A DNA stretch of 64,000 nt from Aurantiochytrium sp. KH105 (taxonomy: Eukaryota > Sar > Bigyra > Thraustochytrida > Thraustochytriidae), in NCBI GenBank assembly GCA_003116975.1, contig BGKB01000227.1, forward strand, positions 1 to 64,000, read 5' to 3'. The notes beneath the pieces are model-generated. The model did no database searches and was not told the DNA's origin. It saw only the letters and a program-made list of their open reading frames with translations. The translations under genes were made by a program, and so were the position numbers. Each line of letters opens with the position of its first letter. Position 1 is the first letter of the stretch. This document shows positions 27,401 through 35,477 of this stretch, in pieces.

Positions 27401-28185
27401 TGAATCACACGGAGCAGAATGAATTTGGCGACATCACGCTTTCCTGCCTCGAGGAGACCGTGCACGACGATAGTCTGCGACCTTAGACCTTTGGAGGTCC
27501 AGAGATGTCTGTACGCGCGGTCGACGAGAGAGGTGAAGGACTCGGCGCAGAGTTCAGAGAGTTCGCCCAAGCCACTGCCAAACGAGCTCGTCTCGTCTGA
27601 AGCATCTTCAGTCGCCGCGCTATCCTCGTCGTCGTCGTCTTCGTCGGGAAGATCAGAGAGAGTTGCCAGTGAGAGAACGTCTGTCTCGTATTTGAAGTTG
27701 AGAAAAACGAGCACGTTGGGCCCGAGGGACATGAAGTGAAAGCCGCGATCGTAGCGAAGACGCAAGTTGTGAAAAAGCGCGGGCGTGGACAGGTCTCTAA
27801 AGTCCACGGACATGTGTCCGAGACATTGCAGACTCTCCTTGCCCATGCGGACGACCTTGGCGATGGCAGAGGCGCTGAGGGTGACATACCTTGTCCTTCC
27901 ATTGCGGCGCGTTTTCACACGCCCCGCCTCGTCGTCGCTGGTGAACGTCTCGCGGACCTTGGCGGGCGTCCACAGGAGCGTCTTGTCCGGGATCCACACG
28001 AGCGTCCCTTTCGTGAACACCTCGTAGGTATGGTCCTCCCTGCGTCTGTCCACGTACTCGCGCGACAGCCTCCACCATCGCGGCGTCTTCTCCGGGGCCG
28101 CCTCCGCCGCGACCGCCTCCTTCTCCTTCTCCGCCGCCGCCGCCGCCGCCTCCTCCTCCGCGGCGCCTCCCGTGCCGGTCGCCAT
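24454..28185 (-). CDS. degenerate myosin motor-like protein (pseudo-motor)
   Basis: Predicted 1243 aa from the ATG giving MATGTGGAAE (an ATG at 28317 is an alternative). The order of segments follows a myosin head: an SH3-like GTLVWIPDKTLLWTPAKV, then LSTPALFHNLRLRYDRG and VLVFLNFKYE, AYRHLW...SQTIVVHG, an ADRILHAFG helix, a DGIARVVYHQLFAYLLALLN stretch, LEELLKNYRLEAFHAYFSKQV, IRHYKGVVSYSIEGFLERIR, and a converter-like GIIRLITRNVYAGLRGKG with FQEFLLRY. The nucleotide site is ruined: the P-loop GESGAGKT reads GLLEAGKR (243-250), the switch I NNNSSRF is absent, and switch II DIFGFE is replaced (GVLENG). An Arg/Ser-rich insert interrupts the actin-binding region. The tail is short and strongly acidic, with no coiled coil. 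No ATPase is expected; a scaffold or actin-related role is possible. The reading frame is intact, so it is maintained as a protein. Confidence 0.7.
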   Translation of the reverse strand: MATGTGGAAEEEAAAAAAEKEKEAVAAEAAPEKTPRWWRLSREYVDRRREDHTYEVFTKGTLVWIPDKTLLWTPAKVRETFTSDDEAGRVKTRRNGRTRYVTLSASAIAKVVRMGKESLQCLGHMSVDFRDLSTPALFHNLRLRYDRGFHFMSLGPNVLVFLNFKYETDVLSLATLSDLPDEDDDDEDSAATEDASDETSSFGSGLGELSELCAESFTSLVDRAYRHLWTSKGLRSQTIVVHGLLEAGKRDVAKFILLRVIQLAQPKDAMWWRKLQAADRILHAFGGEEFIRWTDIKILFTKAKTSRGRFFGGWGRRRTRTKADETSDTDANLLGAVYNAFGFSSGSITDRGAESFPAFGMLDDETTREPIREAMATLGMSDAAQDGVEACLRGILEIRSLKFSADVRDDIGDGDSVKSSFSDDPSTILGVSLREMHRALNEKTLVIKGETFRKARPLKDKYAVRDGIARVVYHQLFAYLLALLNNEVAVADKDLDAEKIAIEQRDASQGQQAAAMAFSTTHKVSKSNKGLGNVGVIGVLENGTMQADQTSLEELLKNYRLEAFHAYFSKQVAQATADGLKLEGLEVEVPPAYNTGCLELLMSSDSPTSRANFLAYPSGGSRAQDLMHRLSIRGRLSVGRNAAQRTSIKRYSTRRASTKRTSVRRGFPNRSSVSRRKRSAESSFTSRANGSYSSRANGSYASRRTGVSSLGIIQLIEEEVIAPGSSDRGLGNKIARLRPSHKRYLVDAHPLDFQIRHYKGVVSYSIEGFLERIRSNRIPSDVYDLLRECSEIDVLREALSIHSGPAEDIDQAEEFEMRSASAKSNEGIEDRHQGHVESAQTLQREVSRAIGILERTEVYHIACVGTNAACKAGRDFDVRYVSSQTQRMGIIRLITRNVYAGLRGKGIPFQEFLLRYAPCVRPDIMGPIPKSSGPITDMMCQLFKLNGVIRGSYATSPATGAVFVNAQSHYSLETLVSLSKDDAALILSSWARRVLARFEFIRRMHLHIKRTLVKGMDEPSSELMENGIALARKWKLRDNIVNLARQRLLRVEKEDELLASLTEALAKEDGLSVYTLMQECLRIGMTANDFPEVAQALAMLDNVNHYTVTAEDMAEMNRRFAEVALELRLIMNDPTLLLHEDTISDAALSSDEERVNESSEDEYEVDDTASESSEEFIIVNDSSADEYEDVGDYEYGDETSDEEEDDLEEDQLDDQDGYDGDFFDDDLEEESEVGAEVNGASVI

Positions 28186-28672
28186 CTCTGCGACGCTGCG
28201 CCCGCCGCCGTTCGCGCTTTGCCTCCTCCTGCCGCGGCTCGCTCCTCGCGCTGCACGCGCTGCCGAGCGCGTGAACGTGCCGCATAAATCACAGTCAACC
28301 ACTGCCAGCCTCGACATGTACTAGATAGGGCTTCTACAAGGCCCCGTCCTTTTCACGATACTGGACACGTGCGGCTAGGCCCGCTAGCGCAAACGCCTAG
28401 GACGCCGCGGTGTGCGAGGGAGGGAGGGAGCGAGCGAGCGAGCGTTTCCATCTAGTACGAGGCCCATACCTATCGCGGCCGGCATGAGTGCCAGGACTCG
28501 CCTCACCTCGCCTCGCCTCGCCTCGCCTCGCCTGGCCTCGACTGCGCGGAGAGGACGACGGAGACGGAGACTGGCCTCGCGCGCGGCACGGCTGCGGAGC
28601 GCGTCTGCGCCGGGGCCGCGGAGGCCAGGCCGGCGGCCGGGTGCAGCAGGGTGCGTGTGCACGTGCAGGGCG
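28186..28672. other. 5' flank of the myosin-like gene
   Basis: GC-rich, with a (CCTCG)n pentamer run at 28497-28540. No gene supported; long frames here are compositional. Confidence 0.45.
28497..28540. repeat. (CCTCG)n pentanucleotide microsatellite
   Basis: About eight CCTCG units with one or two changes, about 310 bp upstream of the myosin-like gene start. Confidence 0.9.
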
Positions 28673-29527
28673 GGGCACTCGTTCTGGCCGGGGAGCAGAG
28701 CAGAGCAGAGCGGGCAAAAAAGAGGGTGTGCGCATGAACCGACTCGAAGAGGCGCGCACAACCCGAGCCGCGCGTCGTTCCACCACTGGCCGCAGTGGGA
28801 GCCAGGCTGCAGAGGACGAGGGCGGGGATGCGAGACCCTAACAAAGAAGAATTCTGGACGCGTGTGTTCGGGTGTGGCGGTATTGTGAATAGGGCTCGTG
28901 CACGCATATGTCGACACTCCGGTCCGGCGGATGGGAGAAATCGGCGAAGATGAGAGCCCTTGGTCATCATTCTTTCGCTAGAGCGATGCCCTAGACTTCG
29001 GGTAAAAATCTGCTCGCAATGTTGGGTCAATAAGATCAAATCATTCATGGTTGGAGAACGAAAGGTTGCTAGAAAGGAGGTCCGCCGTTGTGGAATGGCG
29101 CTCATCAGAATTGCCGAAGACTTGGCGGGTTTGATCCGAAAGACGCTGTCCTTTTGCGCAAGAATGACGCACGGGAGCTTGCCGAGGATGATGGTAATTG
29201 CGACGAAGATGCTCATGTAGGCGCGCAGAGACGGTAAAAGTTGCGGAAGGAGTGAAACGAGGATGACGACGAGGCACAGAGCAAGACCAGAGAAAAGCAG
29301 CCATCGCGTGCGATTGTGAAGCACGTAGACCCTGTCAAATTGCACTGTATGCGATGCGGGCTCCGTAATACTCTGCAAAACGGACGAGGAAGAGAATTGC
29401 GAGAGCGCTCTCGCAGGCGATATGGTTGAAGATGAGAAAGGTGTGTGTGTGTTGTCTCTGTCCAGCATTGCGATTTTGCTCTGGGAGGAAAGTTATGACG
29501 AGCCGCAGAGCAGAATAATGTGCGATG
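28673..29527 (-). pseudogene. truncated paralogue of the EGF-like membrane protein gene
   Basis: This stretch is a diverged copy of 32130-33282, in the same orientation, including the 3' flank and an AGCAG-type microsatellite. Relative to the other copy it lacks about 260 bp (matching 32856-33113) and about 140 bp (matching roughly 32485-32626), and homology ends before the EGF-coding part. It carries an extra 110 bp or so near 28745-28850. Still readable pieces encode a hydrophobic RWLLFSGLALCLVVILVSL segment and SLRAYMSIFVAITIILG. It is a broken host-gene duplicate, not a viral or transposon relic. Confidence 0.75.
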
Positions 29528-29694
29528 TAACAAAATTTTGTCACTAACTGTAAATATATTTTCCATGGTAGTGGATAGACTAGCGTTTTGCTTAGCTGAC
29601 TTTAACATACTTGAAAATTTTCAAAGAGTTTGACCGAGCGCTCTCAGGAGCGCATCTCGCTCTCACGAGCGCATTTCGCTCTCACCTTTCTCCC

Positions 29695-31440
29695 ATGGAA
29701 GAAGCCCTGGGTCAGACGCAGACAGACAGCGAACGGACGGCACCGACCCGACAAGATGGACACAGGCGAGCAGTGCGTGAGCGAGCGCGACGCGGGCGCA
29801 GGCGGGGGCAAGGCGCGAGCAAGGTCACGCAGGGGCACCTGACACTGCGGAAGCTTACCCGCGAGCTGTGGATGACCGTCTTCTCCTTCACGACTCCGTA
29901 CACCACCTACATCCTCGGTCAGACCTGTCATGACCTGGCCAAAATCGTCGCCACGGTCAAGGCGACCGAAATCTGGCCGGGGCTGCGGCGCCACGGCGTG
30001 CTCAACAGGAAGGAGGAAGAGCTGAGCGTGGCTTACATTACCACGAGCGCCCAAGAGCTGCTTTACGGCCTGAATAATGGCTTGGGCACCCCCAGCGACT
30101 TCTTCGCGCCTCGGCACCGTGTGGGCCCGATTGCGGCCGAGTACGCATTGCGTGAGACGTGCTGCGTGTGCTTTAAAGAATGCGTCGCGAAGAAGTGGAG
30201 CACTGAGAACACCAGTGACTTCTCGTGGCACCCGAATGGCGTGCAGAAGTGCGGTCTCTACGGTCACCACAAGTGCGTGAACAGCAATCTACCGCGAGAT
30301 GACTGGGACCAGAAGCTCTTTTCTGCCGGGATGCGGAGGCTCGTGCCGATCGACTGCAGACTCGACCAGCGGCCAGGGGAATACATGCAAATGCGCGCAA
30401 TTGACGCTCAGTTCTTCGCAGGCGAGTCCCTCGATCTCACTGAGCCGGATAACAATGACGGATGCGTCTTAAGCAGAAAGATTCTAAGGCAGTGCGAGTT
30501 TCGGGTGAATGTTTGTACCGTGGGCACCGAAGTAAGCATGATACCTGGGCAGCACGACGTTTCCACTGCCGCCGTCATTCACTGTGCTGCGCACTGGGAC
30601 CAGCCTCGCGAAGAGCTGTCGATCCATACCGACGATTTCTTCACGAGATCGGATGATGTGAACGCGCAACTATATTCGCTCGTTATGGACGGCCTCAGGG
30701 GTGACCTGGCGCGTGTGATCCCCGTTTTCGCGATCCGCTCGTGCCTGCTGCATTGCAGCACGCTGATGAGCTCCCACATGCCCAATGTCTTACGCCACTG
30801 TTCCGCTTGGACAAAACTGCATGCCTTCGAGCACGACGGTTCCTTGCATAATGGATCTTCCGTTGAAATTTTCACCTGGGCGTTCTTCACACGCGAGCGC
30901 CTGCAGGTGGACGTGAAATTCAGGAAAGCCCATGGGTCTTCCAGAGCGGAATTCAAACTTCGCCAACTCGCCGAGGAGCGTTACAACCTCGTCGACGCCG
31001 TTTTAAAGCGCTTGAAAAAGACCCAATGGCACCTCTGCACCGCCACAGCCTGCGAGTTTTTGCGCTTCGTGCTGCTCGCGTGCTTCCGATTTCCTTACAG
31101 CAAGCAACAGATCACGATGGCGATGAAAATGCTGGACCGCTTTATGGGGCCCATGCCCGTTCTGCTGACGAGCGAGAAGGCCAAGCTCATTACGGGTCGC
31201 GCCGAGGTCGCTTCCCTCGAAGGCGCGACGCGCGCCGCGTATGACGCCGAAGTTCTGCGGCCGCGCTGGGTGGCCTTTCGGAATGCGTGCGGCAATGTCG
31301 ACTGCAAATTTCCGCCTGGTACGATCACGTCGATCGAAACGGCGCTGTCTCTGGCAGAGACAGCGATTGAAATGCCAGAGCACTGGGCCTCCGCGAACGA
31401 GCAACGCGGCGCGCGAAAGAAACGCAAGGTCAAGGCGTGA
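29695..31440 (+). CDS. F-box-like protein with Cys/His cluster, function unknown
   Basis: Predicted 581 aa from the first true ATG in frame (MEEALGQTQ); the frame is open to 29611 but begins with TTG. A basic stretch (RRAVRERARRGRRRG) leads to an F-box-like helix set at about 45-95 (LTLRKLTRELWMTVFSF, TCHDLAKIVATVKATEIWPGL). A Cys/His-rich stretch follows (CCVCFKEC, then KCGLYGHHKCV), possibly zinc-binding. The rest is unassigned; the C-terminus ends in RKKRKVKA, a nuclear localisation type signal. If it is an F-box protein it would bring substrates to an SCF ubiquitin ligase; that is inference. It lies between two copies of a duplicated segment. Confidence 0.55.
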   Translation: MEEALGQTQTDSERTAPTRQDGHRRAVRERARRGRRRGQGASKVTQGHLTLRKLTRELWMTVFSFTTPYTTYILGQTCHDLAKIVATVKATEIWPGLRRHGVLNRKEEELSVAYITTSAQELLYGLNNGLGTPSDFFAPRHRVGPIAAEYALRETCCVCFKECVAKKWSTENTSDFSWHPNGVQKCGLYGHHKCVNSNLPRDDWDQKLFSAGMRRLVPIDCRLDQRPGEYMQMRAIDAQFFAGESLDLTEPDNNDGCVLSRKILRQCEFRVNVCTVGTEVSMIPGQHDVSTAAVIHCAAHWDQPREELSIHTDDFFTRSDDVNAQLYSLVMDGLRGDLARVIPVFAIRSCLLHCSTLMSSHMPNVLRHCSAWTKLHAFEHDGSLHNGSSVEIFTWAFFTRERLQVDVKFRKAHGSSRAEFKLRQLAEERYNLVDAVLKRLKKTQWHLCTATACEFLRFVLLACFRFPYSKQQITMAMKMLDRFMGPMPVLLTSEKAKLITGRAEVASLEGATRAAYDAEVLRPRWVAFRNACGNVDCKFPPGTITSIETALSLAETAIEMPEHWASANEQRGARKKRKVKA

Positions 31441-32404
31441 GTACCGATGGGCGGTGCAAAAATTCACCTATTCGAGCATATAAGTATCGAACAATTCTAT
31501 GCTGCAAATCAAGACGGTCTTCTTTTCTTGGCGTGTACAAGGTCTGGATGCTTCGGCAAAGCTTCCCATGTGAAGAGCGACTCCATTCGGGGCGAGACAA
31601 GTTTCATTTTTCTATAAAAAGCACACACATACATTTTTTATAGGTCGCGGAGTTTTTAGCCCCGTAGGGTATCGGGTAATTTCAATGCGTGTCATGGTAA
31701 GCTCACCGGAGCGGAGGCCCACGAGAGGGAGCAGAGCGAGGAAGGTCACTTGTTCGGATCTTTATTGATGTTTTGGGCGTAATGCATTGGTGTGGTGAGT
31801 GTCTTTTCTTGTGGGGAGGTCCGCCGCGCCCAATTTCTACGATCATGATGCGTACCACCCTCGTAGACGTCGCCCTGGCCGGCACGGCTGCGGGCATTAA
31901 AGAAGAGATTAAAAAAAATCAAGTCTTCAAGTGGGACGCCGAGACAAATTGCAGAAACTGTACGGGCCCGATCTCTTCGTTCAACACGAACAGCGTGTCT
32001 CCGTGAGCAGAAGCTCGTCGTCGCCATGGGGCCACGTGACAATGGCTTCTTCAGCTTCTGCCTCGCCATCAACGCCGACGGCAACCTCTTTGTCTCCGTG
32101 CATTTCTCTGCGGGTAGCACACGAGTGACGCACTCGTTCTGGCCCGAGCAGAGCAGACTAGAGCAGAGCAGAGCAGAGCAGAGCAAAAGAGGCTGTGCGC
32201 ATGAACCGTCTCGAGGGCGGGACGCATGCGCTCGGGTGTGGCGGTATTGTGAACAGGGCTCGTGCACGCATACGTCGACCCTCCGGTCCGGCGGATGGAA
32301 GAAACCGGCGAAAATGAGAGCCCTTGGTCATCATTCTTTCGCTAGAGCGATGCCCTAGACTTCGGGTAAAAATCTGCTCGCAATGTTGGGTCAATAAGAT
32401 CAAA
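31441..32404. other. 3' flanks between the F-box gene and the EGF-like membrane gene
   Basis: From about 32130 the sequence is the duplicated segment shared with 28673-28990, including an (AGCAG)n run at 32147-32190. Between 31441 and 32130 I see only a 54-codon plus-strand frame near 31845 with no recognisable features. Confidence 0.45.
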
Positions 32405-33282
32405 TCATTCATGGTTGGAGTACAAAAGGTTGCTGGAAAGGAGGTCCGCCGTTGTGGAATGGCGCTCATCAGAATTTCCAAAGTCACCGCTCCGAAGCAC
32501 CCGAACGTAATCTTCAACAGCGCGAATGTTCTCGCGAGCCATCTCGGAAAAGTCGAGATTCTTGTTGATGCGTTGATGTTTAATGTACTGCAGGTCAAGT
32601 CGAAGATGTGCCGACTTGGCGGCTTTGAGCCGAAAGACGCTGTCCTTTTGCGCAAGAATGACGCGCGGGAGCTTGCCGAGGATGATGGTGATTGCGACGA
32701 AGATGCTCATATAGGCGCGCAGAGACGGTAAAAGTAGCGGAAGGAGTGAAACGAGAATGACGACGAGGCACAGAGCAAGACCGGAGAGAAGCAGCCATCG
32801 CGTGCGATTGTGAAGCATGTAGACCCTGTCAAATTGCACTGTATGCGATGCGGGCTTGGCGGTACCAACGATTTCATTCAAATCGAGCAGAATAGGCATG
32901 ATGAGAATGTAAAGAGCGAGAATGCCCAGCGCGCCAAGCAAACAGAGCAGAGACATGGCCACGACTTTGAGCACGTAGATGTCTTGCAGAGAGGAGAACG
33001 CGAGAATGTTGCAAATGATGAAGGGGAGAGGCGTCGCCCGTGTGAGAATGGAGCGATTGATGCATGGTTTGCGTCGCGGCGCGATGCGATGAAGTCTGCT
33101 TCGCTTCATGCGGTCGTAATACTCTGCAAAACGAACGAGGAAGAGAATTGCGAGAGCGCTTTCGCAGGCGATATGATTGAAGATGAGAAAGGTGGGCGTG
33201 GTGTCGAGGCCCAGCATTGCGAGTTCGCTCTGGGAGGAAAGTTGCGACGAGCCGCAGAGCAGAAAAATGTGCGATGCAATAT
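32130..33282 (-). repeat. segmental duplication, full-length copy
   Basis: Homologous to 28673-29527 in direct orientation. The best conserved block is 32233-32480 versus about 28865-29115, including a long almost exact stretch around ctagacttcgggtaaaaatc. This copy covers the 3' flank and most of the membrane-protein gene. Confidence 0.85.
32147..32190. repeat. (AGCAG)n pentanucleotide microsatellite
   Basis: About seven gagcag-type pentamers with one change. The same element occurs at 28692-28716 in the truncated copy, so it predates the duplication. Confidence 0.85.
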
Positions 33283-33589
33283 TGACGATGGACTTTGAGC
33301 ACGATGTCTTGGCCCTTGGTCTTCGTCGTGTATGCCTGGAGGGATGTCCACACACGCGTGCTGAAGACTCCCGCGCATAGGTGCCTGCATGGAGGACGCC
33401 GACGAGAAAGACCACGAACCAGACGTTCCACTCGAGAGCTGCCCACGCAAAACAGTATTCTGTTTGCCCGTGGGAGCTAGTGAACCCAGTCTCATTCGTC
33501 CATCCGTACAGACACTCGCATGTGACGGGCTCGCCGGTGCACTCACCATGTGCGCCGCAAGGCAGGTCGTTCACTGCGCATTCCGCCAT
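32405..33589 (-). CDS. EGF-like multi-pass membrane protein, function unknown
   Basis: Predicted 394 aa. The N-terminus (DLPCGAHGECTGEPVTCECLY) is an EGF-like module with six cysteines. Six or seven hydrophobic segments follow, beginning with WNVWFVVFLVGVLHAG and ending with AYMSIFVAITIILGK. The segment after the first helix (about 70-95) is unusually Arg/Cys-rich, while another frame over 33290-33390 reads more naturally (TRVWTSLQAYTTKTKGQD), so two compensating shifts or a sequencing error are possible. No signal peptide precedes the EGF module, so the true start may lie upstream. A truncated paralogue lies at 28673-29527. The overall plan (EGF outside, about seven helices) recalls adhesion-type receptors, but no family can be named. 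Confidence 0.5.
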   Translation of the reverse strand: MAECAVNDLPCGAHGECTGEPVTCECLYGWTNETGFTSSHGQTEYCFAWAALEWNVWFVVFLVGVLHAGTYARESSARVCGHPSRHTRRRPRAKTSCSKSIVNIASHIFLLCGSSQLSSQSELAMLGLDTTPTFLIFNHIACESALAILFLVRFAEYYDRMKRSRLHRIAPRRKPCINRSILTRATPLPFIICNILAFSSLQDIYVLKVVAMSLLCLLGALGILALYILIMPILLDLNEIVGTAKPASHTVQFDRVYMLHNRTRWLLLSGLALCLVVILVSLLPLLLPSLRAYMSIFVAITIILGKLPRVILAQKDSVFRLKAAKSAHLRLDLQYIKHQRINKNLDFSEMARENIRAVEDYVRVLRSGDFGNSDERHSTTADLLSSNLLYSNHE

Positions 33590-34717
33590 GACGCAGCGTC
33601 TTCATCTCCGACCGAATTTGTCTCTCTCTCTTCTTCCTTGTTAGGCAAGCAGGCACTCCTGATGACTCGGTACAGCGTTTAAGAGCAGGTATGCAGCTCA
33701 CGGTAGTAGGCCTATCTATACCACGGATAAAATATTAGGAAGAAAGCGATGTCGTGGTGAATGACGTTTCATTTCTTGCAAATTCATCACTGCACTACGA
33801 TGTATGTATTTCAGTACACTGCAGTTGTAATAGAAAAATCTGGGCCTCAGCGAATGGCTGGTCGCTTAGGGATAAGCAGTGCCACCAACTGCGAGTGCGA
33901 AATCAGGATCAAAATTGAGCGCCCGTCTCTCCCTCCCCCGTTCCCTCGCTTCCCTTCGCCTTCAAGCTCCCCTCACCTCCGGCGCCTCGCCTCGCCCGAC
34001 TCGTCTATCCGTTGAGCCTCCTTTTTGCGTTGCGCAGTTTTGCGCTCTCGCATCTTCTCCGCCTCTCCCGCGCCGCAGCCGCGCGAAGGAAGCCGTTCGC
34101 GCGGCCTCGCTCAAGTCGGCGCAGCTCCGAGGTGAGTCAGTCGAGGCGAGGTGTTGAGAGAGCGCGCGCGGGAGAGCGAGAGCGCGGGAGCGCGCGAAGG
34201 AAGGCGCAGCCGCAGGTGGTTCTAGCGGGCGTGAGGTCGGGCAGTCTTCGAGGCGACCTCATTGCACCTCCGTCTTGTGGCAAAAGCGCATTCTCTAATC
34301 GACTAACATGAGCGTACCAGACCCGGTGTGCATGGCGGACAGTTATGAAACGTCGATGAAAGAGTGGTAAAAAGAAAAAAGCGCGGCAGGCCTTTGAAAA
34401 AAGCGGGGAGAGAAAGAGGGAGGAAAAGCAGGAAGGAAGGAAGGAAGGAAGGAATTCAAAAAAGCGAGGCCGCGCAAAGAAGGAATCGCGCGACCGCGAC
34501 CGCGACGGCGACGGCGACCGCGAGGCCAGCAGCCAGCAAGCGGCACCCGGCGCCCCCGCCCCGCTTCCCCTCCCGCCCCGCCCGCGCCCGCGTCGCCCCG
34601 CGCGCGGATCCGCGGCATCGAGCGCGTCGGGCCGGCGCCCGATCGGCGGCTGGCTCCCGCCTCCAGGACCCGCCGGCCGCTCGAGCCGGAACCGCGTGTC
34701 CGCGCGCCTGCCGCGAG

Positions 34718-34800
34718 CCTGCCTGCGTGCGTGCGTGCCTGCGCGTCTTTCTGTCTGCGTGCGTGCCTGCGTGCGTGCCTGCGTGCCTGCGTGCGTGCGG
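34718..34800. repeat. TGCGTGCC/TGCGTGCG tandem repeat
   Basis: Imperfect 4- and 8-bp units (tgcgtgcc, tgcgtgcg) about 700 bp upstream of the NCKX start. Frames reading it give Arg/Ala/Cys repeats only. Confidence 0.85.
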
Positions 34801-35211
34801 CACAGCTCGGAGCCCGAGCGAGGTCGCCGCGGCGCAGGAGGCCGACGAGCATCCGAGCTCGCTCTCGCTCGCGCCTTCAACTCCGCCTCCGCTCCAAGAG
34901 CCGGAGCCGCGCCGTCGCCAGAGGCCCGGGTCGGTCTCCGTCGCGCTCGAGCTACTTTCCTCGCGCCGCACGGCCAGGCAGCCAGCCCGGCACTCTCCCC
35001 GTCGCCGCTCTCCCGCCGGCTCTGCGCGAACCTCGCGGGGCGCTGCGCTTCTCGTCGGCGTGACGGCCGCGCTCGTCGCGGCGCAGGGCCTCCGGGTCCG
35101 GACGTTGGACCTCGCGCGCTCGGCGAGAGGCTGCTCGCGCGTGGCTGGTCCGAACGAAAGAAGGCGGCTCGGCTGCTTGCTTTCGTCCGTCGAGATCGCA
35201 TCGCGCAACAC

Positions 35212-35278
35212 CGCATCGCATCGCATCGCATCGCATCGCATCGCATCGCATCGCATCGCATCGATCGATCGATCGATC
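35212..35278. repeat. (GCATC)n followed by (GATC)n
   Basis: About ten GCATC pentamers run directly into four or five GATC tetramers, 200 bp upstream of the NCKX start codon. Confidence 0.95.
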
Positions 35279-35477
35279 AGTCGAGGGAGACACGCCTGCA
35301 TACCTGCGTGCCTGCCTCCAAAACGCAATCGCAGGTGTCGTCAACGCAGCTGCGGGCACGATTGACGGCAGTGAGGCGGAGCAAAAAGGGACGCAAGGGA
35401 GTTCTTGAAGAAGGAGGAGGAGAAGAAACAGCAGCAGTAGCACGAGCAGCAGGAGCAGCCGCACTCGCACTCGCTCG

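Larger units (their letters stand above)
33590..35477. other. divergent intergenic region, EGF-like membrane gene / NCKX
   Basis: The left third is AT-richer; from about 33950 it becomes very GC-rich with tandem repeats: (GGAA)n near 34433-34452, TGCGTGCC units at 34718-34800, (GCATC)n at 35212-35262 and (GATC)n at 35262-35278. The long frames crossing it are compositional. No gene supported. Confidence 0.5.

Noticed and set aside
28673-33282. Direct repeats flanking a gene, as in a composite transposon
   Set aside because: No transposase, no terminal inverted repeats and no target-site duplication; the repeats are copies of a host membrane-protein gene.
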